Assembly (NCBI GenBank): GCA_003349915.1 | Contig: QFXE01000006.1 | Coordinates: 1 to 64,000 of the forward strand | Direction of reading: 5' to 3' | Source: an endosymbiont of Escarpia spicata | GTDB lineage: Bacteria > Pseudomonadota > Gammaproteobacteria > Chromatiales > Chromatiaceae | DNA: 64,000 nucleotides | The notes under the pieces: generated by a model | Databases searched by the model: none | The model's input: only the letters and a program-made list of their open reading frames with translations | Told to the model about the DNA's origin: nothing | Position numbers and translations under genes: made by a program | Shown here: positions 26,939-35,449 of the stretch, in pieces | Numbering within the stretch: position 1 is the stretch's first letter | Layout of the letters: the number at the start of each line of letters is the position of its first letter

Positions 26939-27598
26939 ATGGCGTGGACGAAGGCCAAGTTCCAGCAGATTCTCGATGATGCCGCAATAAACGGCGAGGT
27001 GATCATGGCCTACCAACAGGGCCAGGATCCTTTAGTGAAGGGGTTTGCCCAAGGAGAGGGGATCTGTGCCGGTATCTGTTACTCGTTTCTGCGGCACGAT
27101 CTGGTGCAGCCTAACGGTATGCAGCGCTCCAAAGGAATCCAGGGTGGGCGTTCCACTGCCTCCGCCCGTTTTGTGCAGGCGCTGCTGGAGGCGAAGATCC
27201 GCGAAGGTTCAGGGGGTAAGAGCTTTGGCGAGGCGATCGCACCGGTGATGAAACGGGATGGGCTCAGTTCACGTGTCGTGGCCAAGGGAAGTGCCGATCT
27301 GTTTGGGCTGGGGGCTGGGGTAGCGATGGCGATTGATGATCTGCTGACCACCTCTGCGCCGCCCCACGGCACCGCTACCCTGGCGGTAATGAGCCGCATC
27401 CGCAAATCCACCGGGGGGCAGCATGCAACCGCATTCACCGCGGTGGTGCCGGATGGCCCGATACTCTTTCTTGATCCCAATCTCGGTAAGGTCCGTTTCA
27501 CCGACGCTATGGATTTCGGCACCTTCTGGGAGGAGAAGATGGAAGCCATCTACGCCAACCGGGGCTACGATCAGTACTTTTTGGAAGTGTTCAGTTGA
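26939..27598 (+). CDS. YopT-type (C58-like) cysteine protease domain protein
   Basis: The 219-residue product from ATG 26939 (GGAG upstream) has the three-part signature of papain-like YopT/AvrPphB peptidases: Cys in 'GEGICAGICYSFLRH' near residue 45, His in 'GGQHATAFTAV' near 160 and Asp in 'ILFLDPNLGKVRF' near 180, in order and with family-like spacing. No signal peptide or membrane segment is visible. YopT-family enzymes include type III effectors cleaving host GTPases, but many non-secreted relatives exist; the target here is unknown. No secretion or chaperone gene is beside it. Confidence 0.7.
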   Translation: MAWTKAKFQQILDDAAINGEVIMAYQQGQDPLVKGFAQGEGICAGICYSFLRHDLVQPNGMQRSKGIQGGRSTASARFVQALLEAKIREGSGGKSFGEAIAPVMKRDGLSSRVVAKGSADLFGLGAGVAMAIDDLLTTSAPPHGTATLAVMSRIRKSTGGQHATAFTAVVPDGPILFLDPNLGKVRFTDAMDFGTFWEEKMEAIYANRGYDQYFLEVFS

Positions 27599-27903
27599 TT
27601 GTCGGGCGGTGTTAACGTTAGTGCATTCACAATAACCAATGATAAATCTTATGTGGCTAGACTATCCTGGACCCACAAGAAACGTAAGACCGGGATGCCC
27701 CAAGGGTCAGTAATCCGAAGCGGGCCAGCTGTTAGACTCAGGTGGAGTGTGCAAGGAGCCATGCGCTATATTATCCTCGATAAAAAGAACTGAATCAGTC
27801 ACAGAAGACTGAATCTGAAATCACATTCTTGCCGACTGCCGTTGCAGTCTATTGATGCCGGAGGCATACCAACTGGCGGAAACAAGGCGCTGAGAGAGAG
27901 GGC
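27599..27903. other. non-coding region upstream of fdsB
   Basis: About 300 bp without a supported gene. Near the right end GACTGCCGTTGCAGTC (27835-27850) and ATGCCGGAGGCAT can form small hairpins just upstream of fdsB. I could not match them to a known riboswitch. Confidence 0.3.
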
Positions 27904-29523
27904 ATGTCAAAAAATATCCGGGCATTAAGCAGTCACCAGGGCCTTGGAAACAATCTATTCGATTTGGTCAGCGCGACGATTCAGTCAGACACAGAGAAGA
28001 CCGATGCTGCAATGACCTTGTTGGCGGAGGAGGCTCGTCTGTCGACTTCTGTCATCAAGGGGACCGCCAGTTTCTATGACTTTCTGAACGAACAGACGAA
28101 GAACAACGAAGTGTTGGTGTGTCACGGCACAGCTTGTCTGGTAAACGGTTCTGCAGCAGAAACCGCGACGCGCCATCCACACGCGGGCAAAGCCATGTGT
28201 TGCGGGTACTGCTATCGCGGCGCGGGTTTGCTGAAACGCGAAGCTGAAGACCGGCTGGATGGATACCATCAGGGGGATGACGGTCTAAGCCAGCCGGAAA
28301 TACCGGTCTATTGCCTCTCCCGGTCAGCCATACTTACCGGCCCGGTCGATTCGTTGGAAGCACTCTATCGGATCGCATTCGACAAGCACGATGAGATACT
28401 CCCTCAACTGGAGCGCTCGAAACTCCGCGGCCGAGGCGGCGCGGGATTTGGCTTTGCCTTTAAATGCCGGGCTACAGCCGAGGCTCAAGGCAGTGAAAAA
28501 TATGTCGTCTGCAATGCGGACGAGGGTGATCCCGGTGCCTTCTCAGACCGTTATCTGCTGGAATAGCAACCACATAAGGTGATGGCGGGCATGTATGCCG
28601 CCGGAATCGCAGCAGGTGCCAATACCGGAGTGCTCTATATCCGTCGCGAATACCCTGCGGCGATTCGCAGGGTGAGAGCGGCCATTGCCGAGTTTGATTC
28701 CTTGCTGGATCAGATTAGGCATAATTTCTCTTTTCAAATCATCGAAGGTGCAGGTTCCTACGTTTGCGGTGAGGAGACAGCACTGCTTAACTCGATTGAG
28801 GGGCAGCGTCCTGAAGTTCGTGTACGTCCCCCGTTTCCCGCCACCCATGGTCTTTGGGGCAAGCCAACGCTACTTTCCAATGTGGAAACGTTCGCCAATA
28901 TTTCATGGATACTGCAGCACGGCGGCGAAGCCTATGCCGCCATCGGCACTGAGGAGAGCAAGGGGACCAAGCTCATCTCGCTCGATAGCCAGTTTGCGAA
29001 ACCGGGACTTTACGAAGTGGATTTCGGCTATCGGTTCAGTGATCTGATCCTCTGCGACGCTGGGGGCTTCAAGACCGAGGTGAAAGCGTTACAGGTGGGC
29101 GGACCGCTTGGATCCATTCTCCCGCTCGCCGCCATCGACTCGCTGACAGTGGACTTCGAGAGTTTCCAGGGAGCCGGTTTTGCCTTGGGGCATGCTGGAA
29201 TCATAGCCATCCCGAAGCACTTTCCCATGATCGATTTCATGCATCATATCTTCGAATACATGGCCGACGAATCCTGTGGGAAATGTACCCCGTGCCGGCT
29301 TGGGACAGCGAAGGGCAGTCACCTGCTGGAGCAGGCATCAGCGGATAACCCGTTGGATAGCGAATTGTTTGATGAGCTGCTGGAACTATTGGAGGCCGGT
29401 TCATTGTGCGCCCTGGGAGGCGGTGTTCCACTACCAATGCGCAATGCCTTGACGCATTTTTATGATGAACTTTCCCCCTATTTCACAGCATTGGGGGCAG
29501 ATAGTGGGCCATGCGGAAAATAA
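27904..29523 (+). pseudogene. fdsB: NAD-dependent formate dehydrogenase beta subunit (NuoEF-like), interrupted by an amber codon
   Basis: FdsB carries electrons from the molybdenum subunit to NAD via FMN. The N-terminal part resembles NuoE ([2Fe-2S] ligands Cys73, Cys78, Cys99/100, Cys103). The rest resembles NuoF, with 'RGRGGAGFGFAFK' for FMN/NAD and 'ESCGKCTPCR' for a [4Fe-4S] cluster near the C-terminus. Codon 221 (28564-28566) is TAG, and the same frame continues for 319 codons with full family similarity. A single C-to-T change from CAG would explain it ('LLE-Q-QPHKV' is expected). As written, only the first 220 residues are made. fdsA follows 141 bp later. Confidence 0.85.
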
Positions 29524-29664
29524 GTTCACAGCTTTCATCCCTTCGCGGCGTCTGCCGTTGTTGCAAGACGCTTGCTGTAGAATGGGTACAGCGGCGGTCT
29601 TGCGCCTTGCCAGGTACCACAAATGAATAAAATCTGTTTCCTTACTTTCCGCATGGCCCACTAG

Positions 29665-32358
29665 ATGAGCCAGCTCACTATCAACGGTACTGCCTATTCA
29701 TTCGAACCGGGAGAAACCCTCTATGAGTGTGTGAGCCGGCACCTTGGGGGTAACGAGATTCCTGTGCTCTGCCATGACCCTGCATTGGAGCCGTTTGGTG
29801 CCTGCCGCATATGTCTGGTTGAAGTGGCGCGCAGTAAGGGGGAAGCCGGTCGCTTAATGGCCTCATGCCATACCCCCGCAGCAGATGGCTTGCATATTTC
29901 GACCCACGGAGAGCGTCTGAGCCGGGTGCGCAAAGGCATACTCGAACTACTGTTGAGTAACTATCCGCAGGATAAACTTGAACCTGCGGCGGACGAGAAT
30001 CTGTCGCTGTTTCAAAAGCGGCTACGCGAGTACGGCATCACTGACAGTCGCTATCCACGGGAGCAGGAACCCGGTAAGCCGGCGCAACCTCATCCCTATC
30101 TGCGATTCGATCCGGCAGAGTGTATTCATTGCTATCGCTGTATCCGTGCCTGCGATGAGGTGCAGGGTCAGTTCGTATTATCCATGGCCAATCGTGGCAT
30201 AAAGAGCCATATCATCCAGGGCTTGGCGGGCGACTTTGGCGAGGCGGGTTGTGTCTCTTGCGGTCGATGCGTACAGACTTGTCCGACCAATGCCCTCAGT
30301 GATCGCTACTGTGCCAAGACTCTGCGGGCAGATAACACGGTCCAGACCGTCTGCACCTACTGCGGCGTTGGCTGTAATCTGGAGGTAAAGGTCAAGCAAG
30401 ATCGTGTGTCCGCTATCAGCGCCATCGAAGATGCAGAGGTCAATCGGGGGCACACTTGTCTTAAAGGGCGCTACGCTTTTGAATACGTACACCATCCGGA
30501 CCGCCTGACGAGTCCGATGATTCGCCGCGATGGCGAGTTGGTCGAAGTCAGTTGGGATGAGGCGCTCGACTATATCGCTCAACGGTTCGATGCTATCAAG
30601 CATGAACATGGTTCGGATGCCATCGCAGCCATTTCGTCGGCCCGCTGTACCAATGAAGAGAACTATCTGATGCAGAAGTTCATGCGTGCAGTGATCGGCA
30701 ATAATAATATTGATGGTTGTGCACGGGTCTGTCACTCCCCAACTGCTTTTGGCATGCAACAGGTCTACGGTACTGGTGCGGCGACCAATTCGATCGGGGA
30801 GATTCCGCTGGCCGACTGCCTGCTCATCTTTGGCGCTAACCCCACTGAGGCTCATCCGGTCACCGGGGCCAGGTTGAAACAAGCGGCAATCCAGGGTACG
30901 GATCTCATCATCGTTGATCCACGCCGCTCCGAACTCTCAAAGTATGCCGCATGTCACTTGCAACCACGCCCAGGCAGCAACGTAGCCCTGCTTAATATGC
31001 TTTGCCGTTACCTGATCGAGCTGGGATATGTCGATCAGGCTTTTGTTGCCGGCCGGACCGAGGGTTTCGAGGAATTCAGTGCGAAGGTAATGGCGCAGGA
31101 TCTCGATCAACTGGAAAAGACAACCGGCGTCTCCCGCGAAGACGCCCGACATGCCGCCGAGATTTATGGCCGTTCCCGGCGGGCCATGGCCTTTCATGGC
31201 CTTGGGATTACCGAACATTACCAGGGTAGCCGGGCGATCATGATGCTCGCTTCGATGATTATGATGACTGGCAATATCGGCCGCCCTGGTACCGGCATGA
31301 ATCCACTACGCGGGCAGAATAATGTCCAGGGAGCCGTCGACATGGGGGTTCAACCGGATTTTGGCGCAGGCTATCTGGACTATAAACAGCCGGAGATCAG
31401 AGCCCAATTCGAGAAGGTCTACGGCACCGAAATCCCGACTCAAACGGGTCTGAAGATTCCGCAGATGTTTGGTGCGGCGAGGGATGGCAAGCTCAAGGCG
31501 TTATGGATCATGGGCGAGGATGTACTGCAGATAGATCCTAACTCCTGCGAAGTGAAGTATTCTCTCAGTTTGCTTGATCTTCTGATCGTACAGGAGCTCT
31601 TTATGACCGAGACATGCAGCATGGCCGACGTCATTCTTCCGGCCTCATCATCTCTTGAAAAGAGCGGAACTTTCACCAACGGTGAGCGGCGAATTCAGAA
31701 ACTCAACGCAGCCATCGAGCCTTTACGAGGTACTCGGCCGGACGGTGAGATCGTCTGCAACGTGATGGAGCGCATGGGATATCCCCAAGGAGACTATGAT
31801 CCCGCCGAACTGCTCAAGGAGATCTCCCAGGTGGTGCCGTTCTTTGCCGGTGTTACCTGGGAAAATCTCGATGGTAACGGCAAGCAATGGCCGGTAGCGG
31901 TAGATGGAGCTGATACTAAAATTCTCCATCAGAAGCAGTTCAAACTGCCTAAGGGCAGGTTCCGTTTCTTCGAGTTTCAGGAGACCCCGGAGCTTCTCGA
32001 TCACTCCGCAGAGTTTCCCTATATTCTAACGACCAGTCGACGGCTGGAGCACTACAATTGCGGTAGCATGACCCGGCGAACACCCAACCTGGAACTGGTC
32101 GATCATGATGTGTTACTGGTCAATTCGGCCGATGCGGCTAGAGAGGGGTTTACGGACGGTTCACGGGTGGAGATTCAGTCGTCCAACGGCGTGACCCATC
32201 TTAATGTGCAGGTCAGTGATGAGGTGAAACCGGGGGTTCTCTTCACGACTTTTCATTTTCCGGAGATTGCCATCAATCATCTTACCAGCGGTATCTTCGA
32301 CCAGGAGAGTATGACGCCCGAGTATAAGGTCGTGGCAGTACGGCTTGCCGCAGGGTGA
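29665..32358 (+). CDS. fdsA: NAD-dependent formate dehydrogenase alpha (molybdenum) subunit
   Basis: The 897-residue catalytic subunit oxidises formate to CO2. A NuoG-like N-terminus has a [2Fe-2S] domain ('VLCHDPALEPFGACRICLVEV'), then two [4Fe-4S] motifs ('CIHCYRCIRACD', 'CVSCGRCVQTCP'). The molybdopterin oxidoreductase part begins with 'CTYCGVGCNLEV'. The molybdenum ligand is Cys in 'ARVCHSPTAFGM', not selenocysteine. A molybdopterin-dinucleotide-binding domain ends the protein ('YILTTSRRLEHYNCGSMTRR'). The ATG at 29665 gives a complete domain. No fdsG, fdsC or fdsD gene is adjacent. Confidence 0.93.
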   Translation: MSQLTINGTAYSFEPGETLYECVSRHLGGNEIPVLCHDPALEPFGACRICLVEVARSKGEAGRLMASCHTPAADGLHISTHGERLSRVRKGILELLLSNYPQDKLEPAADENLSLFQKRLREYGITDSRYPREQEPGKPAQPHPYLRFDPAECIHCYRCIRACDEVQGQFVLSMANRGIKSHIIQGLAGDFGEAGCVSCGRCVQTCPTNALSDRYCAKTLRADNTVQTVCTYCGVGCNLEVKVKQDRVSAISAIEDAEVNRGHTCLKGRYAFEYVHHPDRLTSPMIRRDGELVEVSWDEALDYIAQRFDAIKHEHGSDAIAAISSARCTNEENYLMQKFMRAVIGNNNIDGCARVCHSPTAFGMQQVYGTGAATNSIGEIPLADCLLIFGANPTEAHPVTGARLKQAAIQGTDLIIVDPRRSELSKYAACHLQPRPGSNVALLNMLCRYLIELGYVDQAFVAGRTEGFEEFSAKVMAQDLDQLEKTTGVSREDARHAAEIYGRSRRAMAFHGLGITEHYQGSRAIMMLASMIMMTGNIGRPGTGMNPLRGQNNVQGAVDMGVQPDFGAGYLDYKQPEIRAQFEKVYGTEIPTQTGLKIPQMFGAARDGKLKALWIMGEDVLQIDPNSCEVKYSLSLLDLLIVQELFMTETCSMADVILPASSSLEKSGTFTNGERRIQKLNAAIEPLRGTRPDGEIVCNVMERMGYPQGDYDPAELLKEISQVVPFFAGVTWENLDGNGKQWPVAVDGADTKILHQKQFKLPKGRFRFFEFQETPELLDHSAEFPYILTTSRRLEHYNCGSMTRRTPNLELVDHDVLLVNSADAAREGFTDGSRVEIQSSNGVTHLNVQVSDEVKPGVLFTTFHFPEIAINHLTSGIFDQESMTPEYKVVAVRLAAG

Positions 32359-32611
32359 AAAAACGATAGGACGGGATTTTTCCTCTCACGGCCTGCACGT
32401 CGTCAGGCGCGGCGTGAACATGGCCGATGTACTAAAAAATTAATAAACTGGGAAAGATCAGAAAAATCGCGTCAAAGCAGCCCTTCAATACTATAATTAC
32501 CAGTAGAAGGAATGAGCACCCGGGGTAGCAGGAGGGGGCTCGAGGAATGATAAGTAAACCTCCTCATGCATGGCCATTGAGGTTAGCAGTACGCTGTTAG
32601 AGGAGGTATGT

Positions 32612-33070
32612 ATGAAAAAATTATTCCTGTTAATAATCCTGTCCGTCTTCTTTGTTGGCCCTGTCTTTTCCTATGATCAAGGGTTGGCAAAGAGCTATGA
32701 ACAGTATTTCAGCTCATTTTCAGGCAAAGGCACCGCAAAGGCGTTGCAGATGATTCCGACGAAGGTCTTCGTGGAATCCCTGAAGAAGGGTGAGAAGCTG
32801 TTTATCGTGGATATTCGGACACCAGGAGAAACTGGAGTTTATGGCTTCAATTTAGCCAACAGTACAGTTATCCCGATGAATGAGGTTTTCACGTCAGCCA
32901 ACTTGGCAAAAATCCCTACAAGCGGAAAAGTTGTGATTGTCTGCAAGGCTGGACACAGGGCGATGGCGATTGCCACAGGGTTGCGTCATATAGGGTTTAA
33001 GAACGTATTCGTTCTGAAACACGGAATTTCAGATGTAGCCAATTTTCTCTCGCCGAAAAACGCTTATTAG
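32612..33070 (+). CDS. exported single-domain rhodanese
   Basis: From ATG 32612, preceded by AGAGGAGG, the product has a signal peptide (residues 1-20, 'MKKLFLLIILSVFFVGPVFS') and one rhodanese domain with 'FIVDIRTPGETG' and the active-site Cys in 'IVCKAGHRAMA'. It should act on sulphane sulphur in the periplasm. The longer frame from 32570 lacks a ribosome site and would hide the signal peptide. A 17-codon frame immediately upstream (32548-32601) ends just before this gene and might be a leader. Confidence 0.85.
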   Translation: MKKLFLLIILSVFFVGPVFSYDQGLAKSYEQYFSSFSGKGTAKALQMIPTKVFVESLKKGEKLFIVDIRTPGETGVYGFNLANSTVIPMNEVFTSANLAKIPTSGKVVIVCKAGHRAMAIATGLRHIGFKNVFVLKHGISDVANFLSPKNAY

Positions 33071-33155
33071 CCTGCGTTACTCCCTGCGCCTTTGCGTGGG
33101 GAGTTCTCCAATGTTGCCAGCTCTCTACTCTACCAAATACCCTTTTATTTGCCCG

Positions 33156-33554
33156 TTAATGGGACAGCAGCGTATCAGGATGACAGAGTAGTTGAGCGCT
33201 CAAGATCGAAAAGACCATGAGATGGATGCTATGGCTGTTCGCTTCTTCTCTTGCATTTAATAGATCTTCTTCCACCTCTTCAAACTCATCCTGAAGTTCA
33301 GGATACTGTTTAACGGCTTCGTTGGGTCCTAGCAGACAATAGGCTGCGGCGATTGCAGCGGTATGTGTATGTTCTTCGATGATCTCACTTTCCGGCATCT
33401 GGAATTTCTTGTGAACACTGTGTGAGCGTTCGCGAATGCCCTGAGTGATTTTCCTGTAGGCTGCGGGATCGATATCGCCTTGATCCAGCCCAAAGGTCCT
33501 CAATACCTCAAAAAAATGGTCGTCATAGGTTTTCTTTTTGAAGAAGATTTGCAT
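33156..33554 (-). CDS. hypothetical soluble protein
   Basis: The 132-residue product starts 'MQIFFKKKTYDDHFFEVL', has an acidic central stretch and helical C-terminal half ('HSIHLMVFSILSAQLL'). No membrane segment or known motif is recognised. It has its own start context on the minus strand and stands alone. It might be a metal or regulatory protein, but nothing in the sequence shows this. Confidence 0.6.
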   Translation of the reverse strand: MQIFFKKKTYDDHFFEVLRTFGLDQGDIDPAAYRKITQGIRERSHSVHKKFQMPESEIIEEHTHTAAIAAAYCLLGPNEAVKQYPELQDEFEEVEEDLLNAREEANSHSIHLMVFSILSAQLLCHPDTLLSH

Positions 33555-34318
33555 GGTTTAATCCCTCAAAATCGATGTAAGAATCCATCTTTATTTGTTT
33601 TTAATCTCTCACAATAGATTGATGTTGGCATTGATAATTGTCCAGCATCGTGAAAAGAGGACGCAACGGCTTGGTTTAGGCTGGGTGACCGCTAACCACG
33701 GGTCTGGCATCGAGCCTGACACTGAGAAAGTGCGGTAGCCATGGAGATCCGGATACCGGCGCCTATGGAAAGGCGCACTCGTGGACAGTGATAATAAACG
33801 AGGAAGTCGGAGGCGCCAGGAGTAACGGGCGGCCTATAGACCGGATCTATGGGTGGAAAAGAGTAACCGATAGGTAGCGGGTGTGATAGGAATTTACTTC
33901 TGAAATGATACATTCCTTTTTCTTCTTTTGCTGACAGGCCCCAGTACGATCTTTGTATCGAGCATAAACCATACTCATGCGACGTCCGGACCGGGTTGTA
34001 CTACTAAAGATCCAGGTTTTTCGGACGCTATTAAGAGCAATGCATGCTTGTATCCATCCTGACTGGTGATCCCTATTACGTGTTGTCGCTGATAGACAAT
34101 CTGAATTGTTGTGCGTGAGAAGACATACGGACGCTGTGATGCCCAGGTCAAATCCTCCAATCAATCTGATCCGCGCAGAAGTACAGAGGTGGGAGAATTA
34201 AAGGTGGTCTGGCTCATGAGTACGGACCTGCAAGCCGCCTGATCGTTAATCATCGGGGGCGTATTAAGTGGCTTGTATCCAAAATAATGCAATGTAACTT
34301 AGTAGAGGCTGATCTGCC
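33555..34318. other. gene-free region with a GC-rich, structured-looking core
   Basis: No supported gene. The core at about 33690-33885 is purine-rich on the plus strand and contains several local pairings, e.g. GCGCC-N8-GGCGC at 33769-33786 region, and CCTATAGA/TCTATGGG around 33833-33853. Another stretch, about 34190-34300, has GGTCTGGCTCATGAGTACGGACC-like pairing. The pattern recalls a structured RNA or an eroded intron or mobile element, but no domain V-like hairpin or reverse transcriptase frame is seen. Confidence 0.4.
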
Positions 34319-35341
34319 ATGATTCAAATGAACCGATCTCAATATCGACCAGAGCAACACGAGGATACACGCCATACCCTGCGCAACTCCTTCTCTGTCA
34401 GGCTACTTCTGGTTCTCCTTTTTCTGGGCATGTTGCTGCCCCAAACCGTATTGGCGGAAAAGTGTCTATTTATCTCTTCTTACCATAAAGGATATGCATG
34501 GTCAGATGGTGTGGAAAGGGGTCTTCGATCGGTTCTGGAAGGGAAATGCGACTTTAAGCAGTTCGATATGGATACCAAGCGCAACAAGGATCTTGAGTAC
34601 AAAAAGGCTAAGGGGCTTGAAGCCAAGAATCTGATCGACAATTGGCAGCCGGATGTGGTGATTACTGCCGACGATAATGCAGCCAAGTTTGTCATACAGG
34701 CACATTACAAGGACCACTCGATCCCGTTTGTCTTTTGCGGAGTCAACTGGACTGTCAAGGAGTACGGTTTTCCCTATAGCAATGTGACAGGAATGGTGGA
34801 GATTGCGCCGATTCAGCCGTTGTTGGATAAGGTTATTGCATTGCAGGAAAACCATGAACGGGCAATCTATATCGGAGCCAATACTCTCACTGAAACAAAG
34901 AATCTGGCCCGGTTTAAAAAGGCTACGGAAAGAGTCGGGATTCAGTTGGACTCAAGGCTTGTGAATACAGCTGAAGAGTGGTTGGTTGCTTACCGCGACG
35001 CGCAGAAATATGACTTCATAATCATGGGTAGCAATTCCGGGATCAAGGGGTGGGATAAAGAACAAATTACTACTGACATTCTTCCAAAGACAAGGCGCTT
35101 GAGTGTGACCAGTCATGGCTGGATGATGCCCTACACCATGCTGGGATTTACCAAGGTACCAGAGGAGCAGGGGGAGTGGTCTGGCTTGCTGGCGCTGGAT
35201 ATTCTGGATGGGGCCAAACCATCAGATATTGCGATCGTACCAAATAGAAAGTGGGATATATGGACAAATAGTGAACTATTGGCTGCCAGTGGAATAGTCT
35301 TGCCTAAAAATCTTCTAAGGAAGTCAAAGAAAGCTCATTGA
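34319..35341 (+). CDS. periplasmic ABC-type substrate-binding protein
   Basis: The 340-residue product has a long signal sequence (hydrophobic core residues 29-43, cleavage near 'VLAEK'). Two lobes of the ABC_sub_bind type follow: 'CLFISSYHKGYAWSDGVERGL', 'PDVVITADDNAAKFVIQ', 'IPFVFCGVNW', 'VTGMVEIAP'. No permease or ATPase gene is near. Instead a hybrid histidine kinase with an external CHASE domain follows 109 bp downstream, so the protein may present a ligand to that kinase. The ligand is unknown. Confidence 0.8.
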   Translation: MIQMNRSQYRPEQHEDTRHTLRNSFSVRLLLVLLFLGMLLPQTVLAEKCLFISSYHKGYAWSDGVERGLRSVLEGKCDFKQFDMDTKRNKDLEYKKAKGLEAKNLIDNWQPDVVITADDNAAKFVIQAHYKDHSIPFVFCGVNWTVKEYGFPYSNVTGMVEIAPIQPLLDKVIALQENHERAIYIGANTLTETKNLARFKKATERVGIQLDSRLVNTAEEWLVAYRDAQKYDFIIMGSNSGIKGWDKEQITTDILPKTRRLSVTSHGWMMPYTMLGFTKVPEEQGEWSGLLALDILDGAKPSDIAIVPNRKWDIWTNSELLAASGIVLPKNLLRKSKKAH

Positions 35342-35449
35342 GCATGATTAATATTATCGAAAAAATGGTATTTTGAGATACATGTAAGACGTATTTATGC
35401 GTTATTTACGGGCGCTTGAGGTACAGCCGGTGATGCTGACAAAATTGGT

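Noticed and set aside
27820-27903. Molybdenum cofactor riboswitch upstream of fdsB
   Set aside because: Small hairpins are present, but I could not match the conserved cores of that riboswitch by eye.
28564-28566. TAG in fdsB read as pyrrolysine
   Set aside because: No pylT/pylS genes or a pyrrolysine-type context are seen, the position matches an ordinary Gln in the family, and FdsB proteins are not known to carry it. A point mutation or sequence error is simpler.
33690-33885. Group II intron
   Set aside because: The region has suggestive stems, but there is no domain V hairpin, no reverse transcriptase and no clear boundaries.
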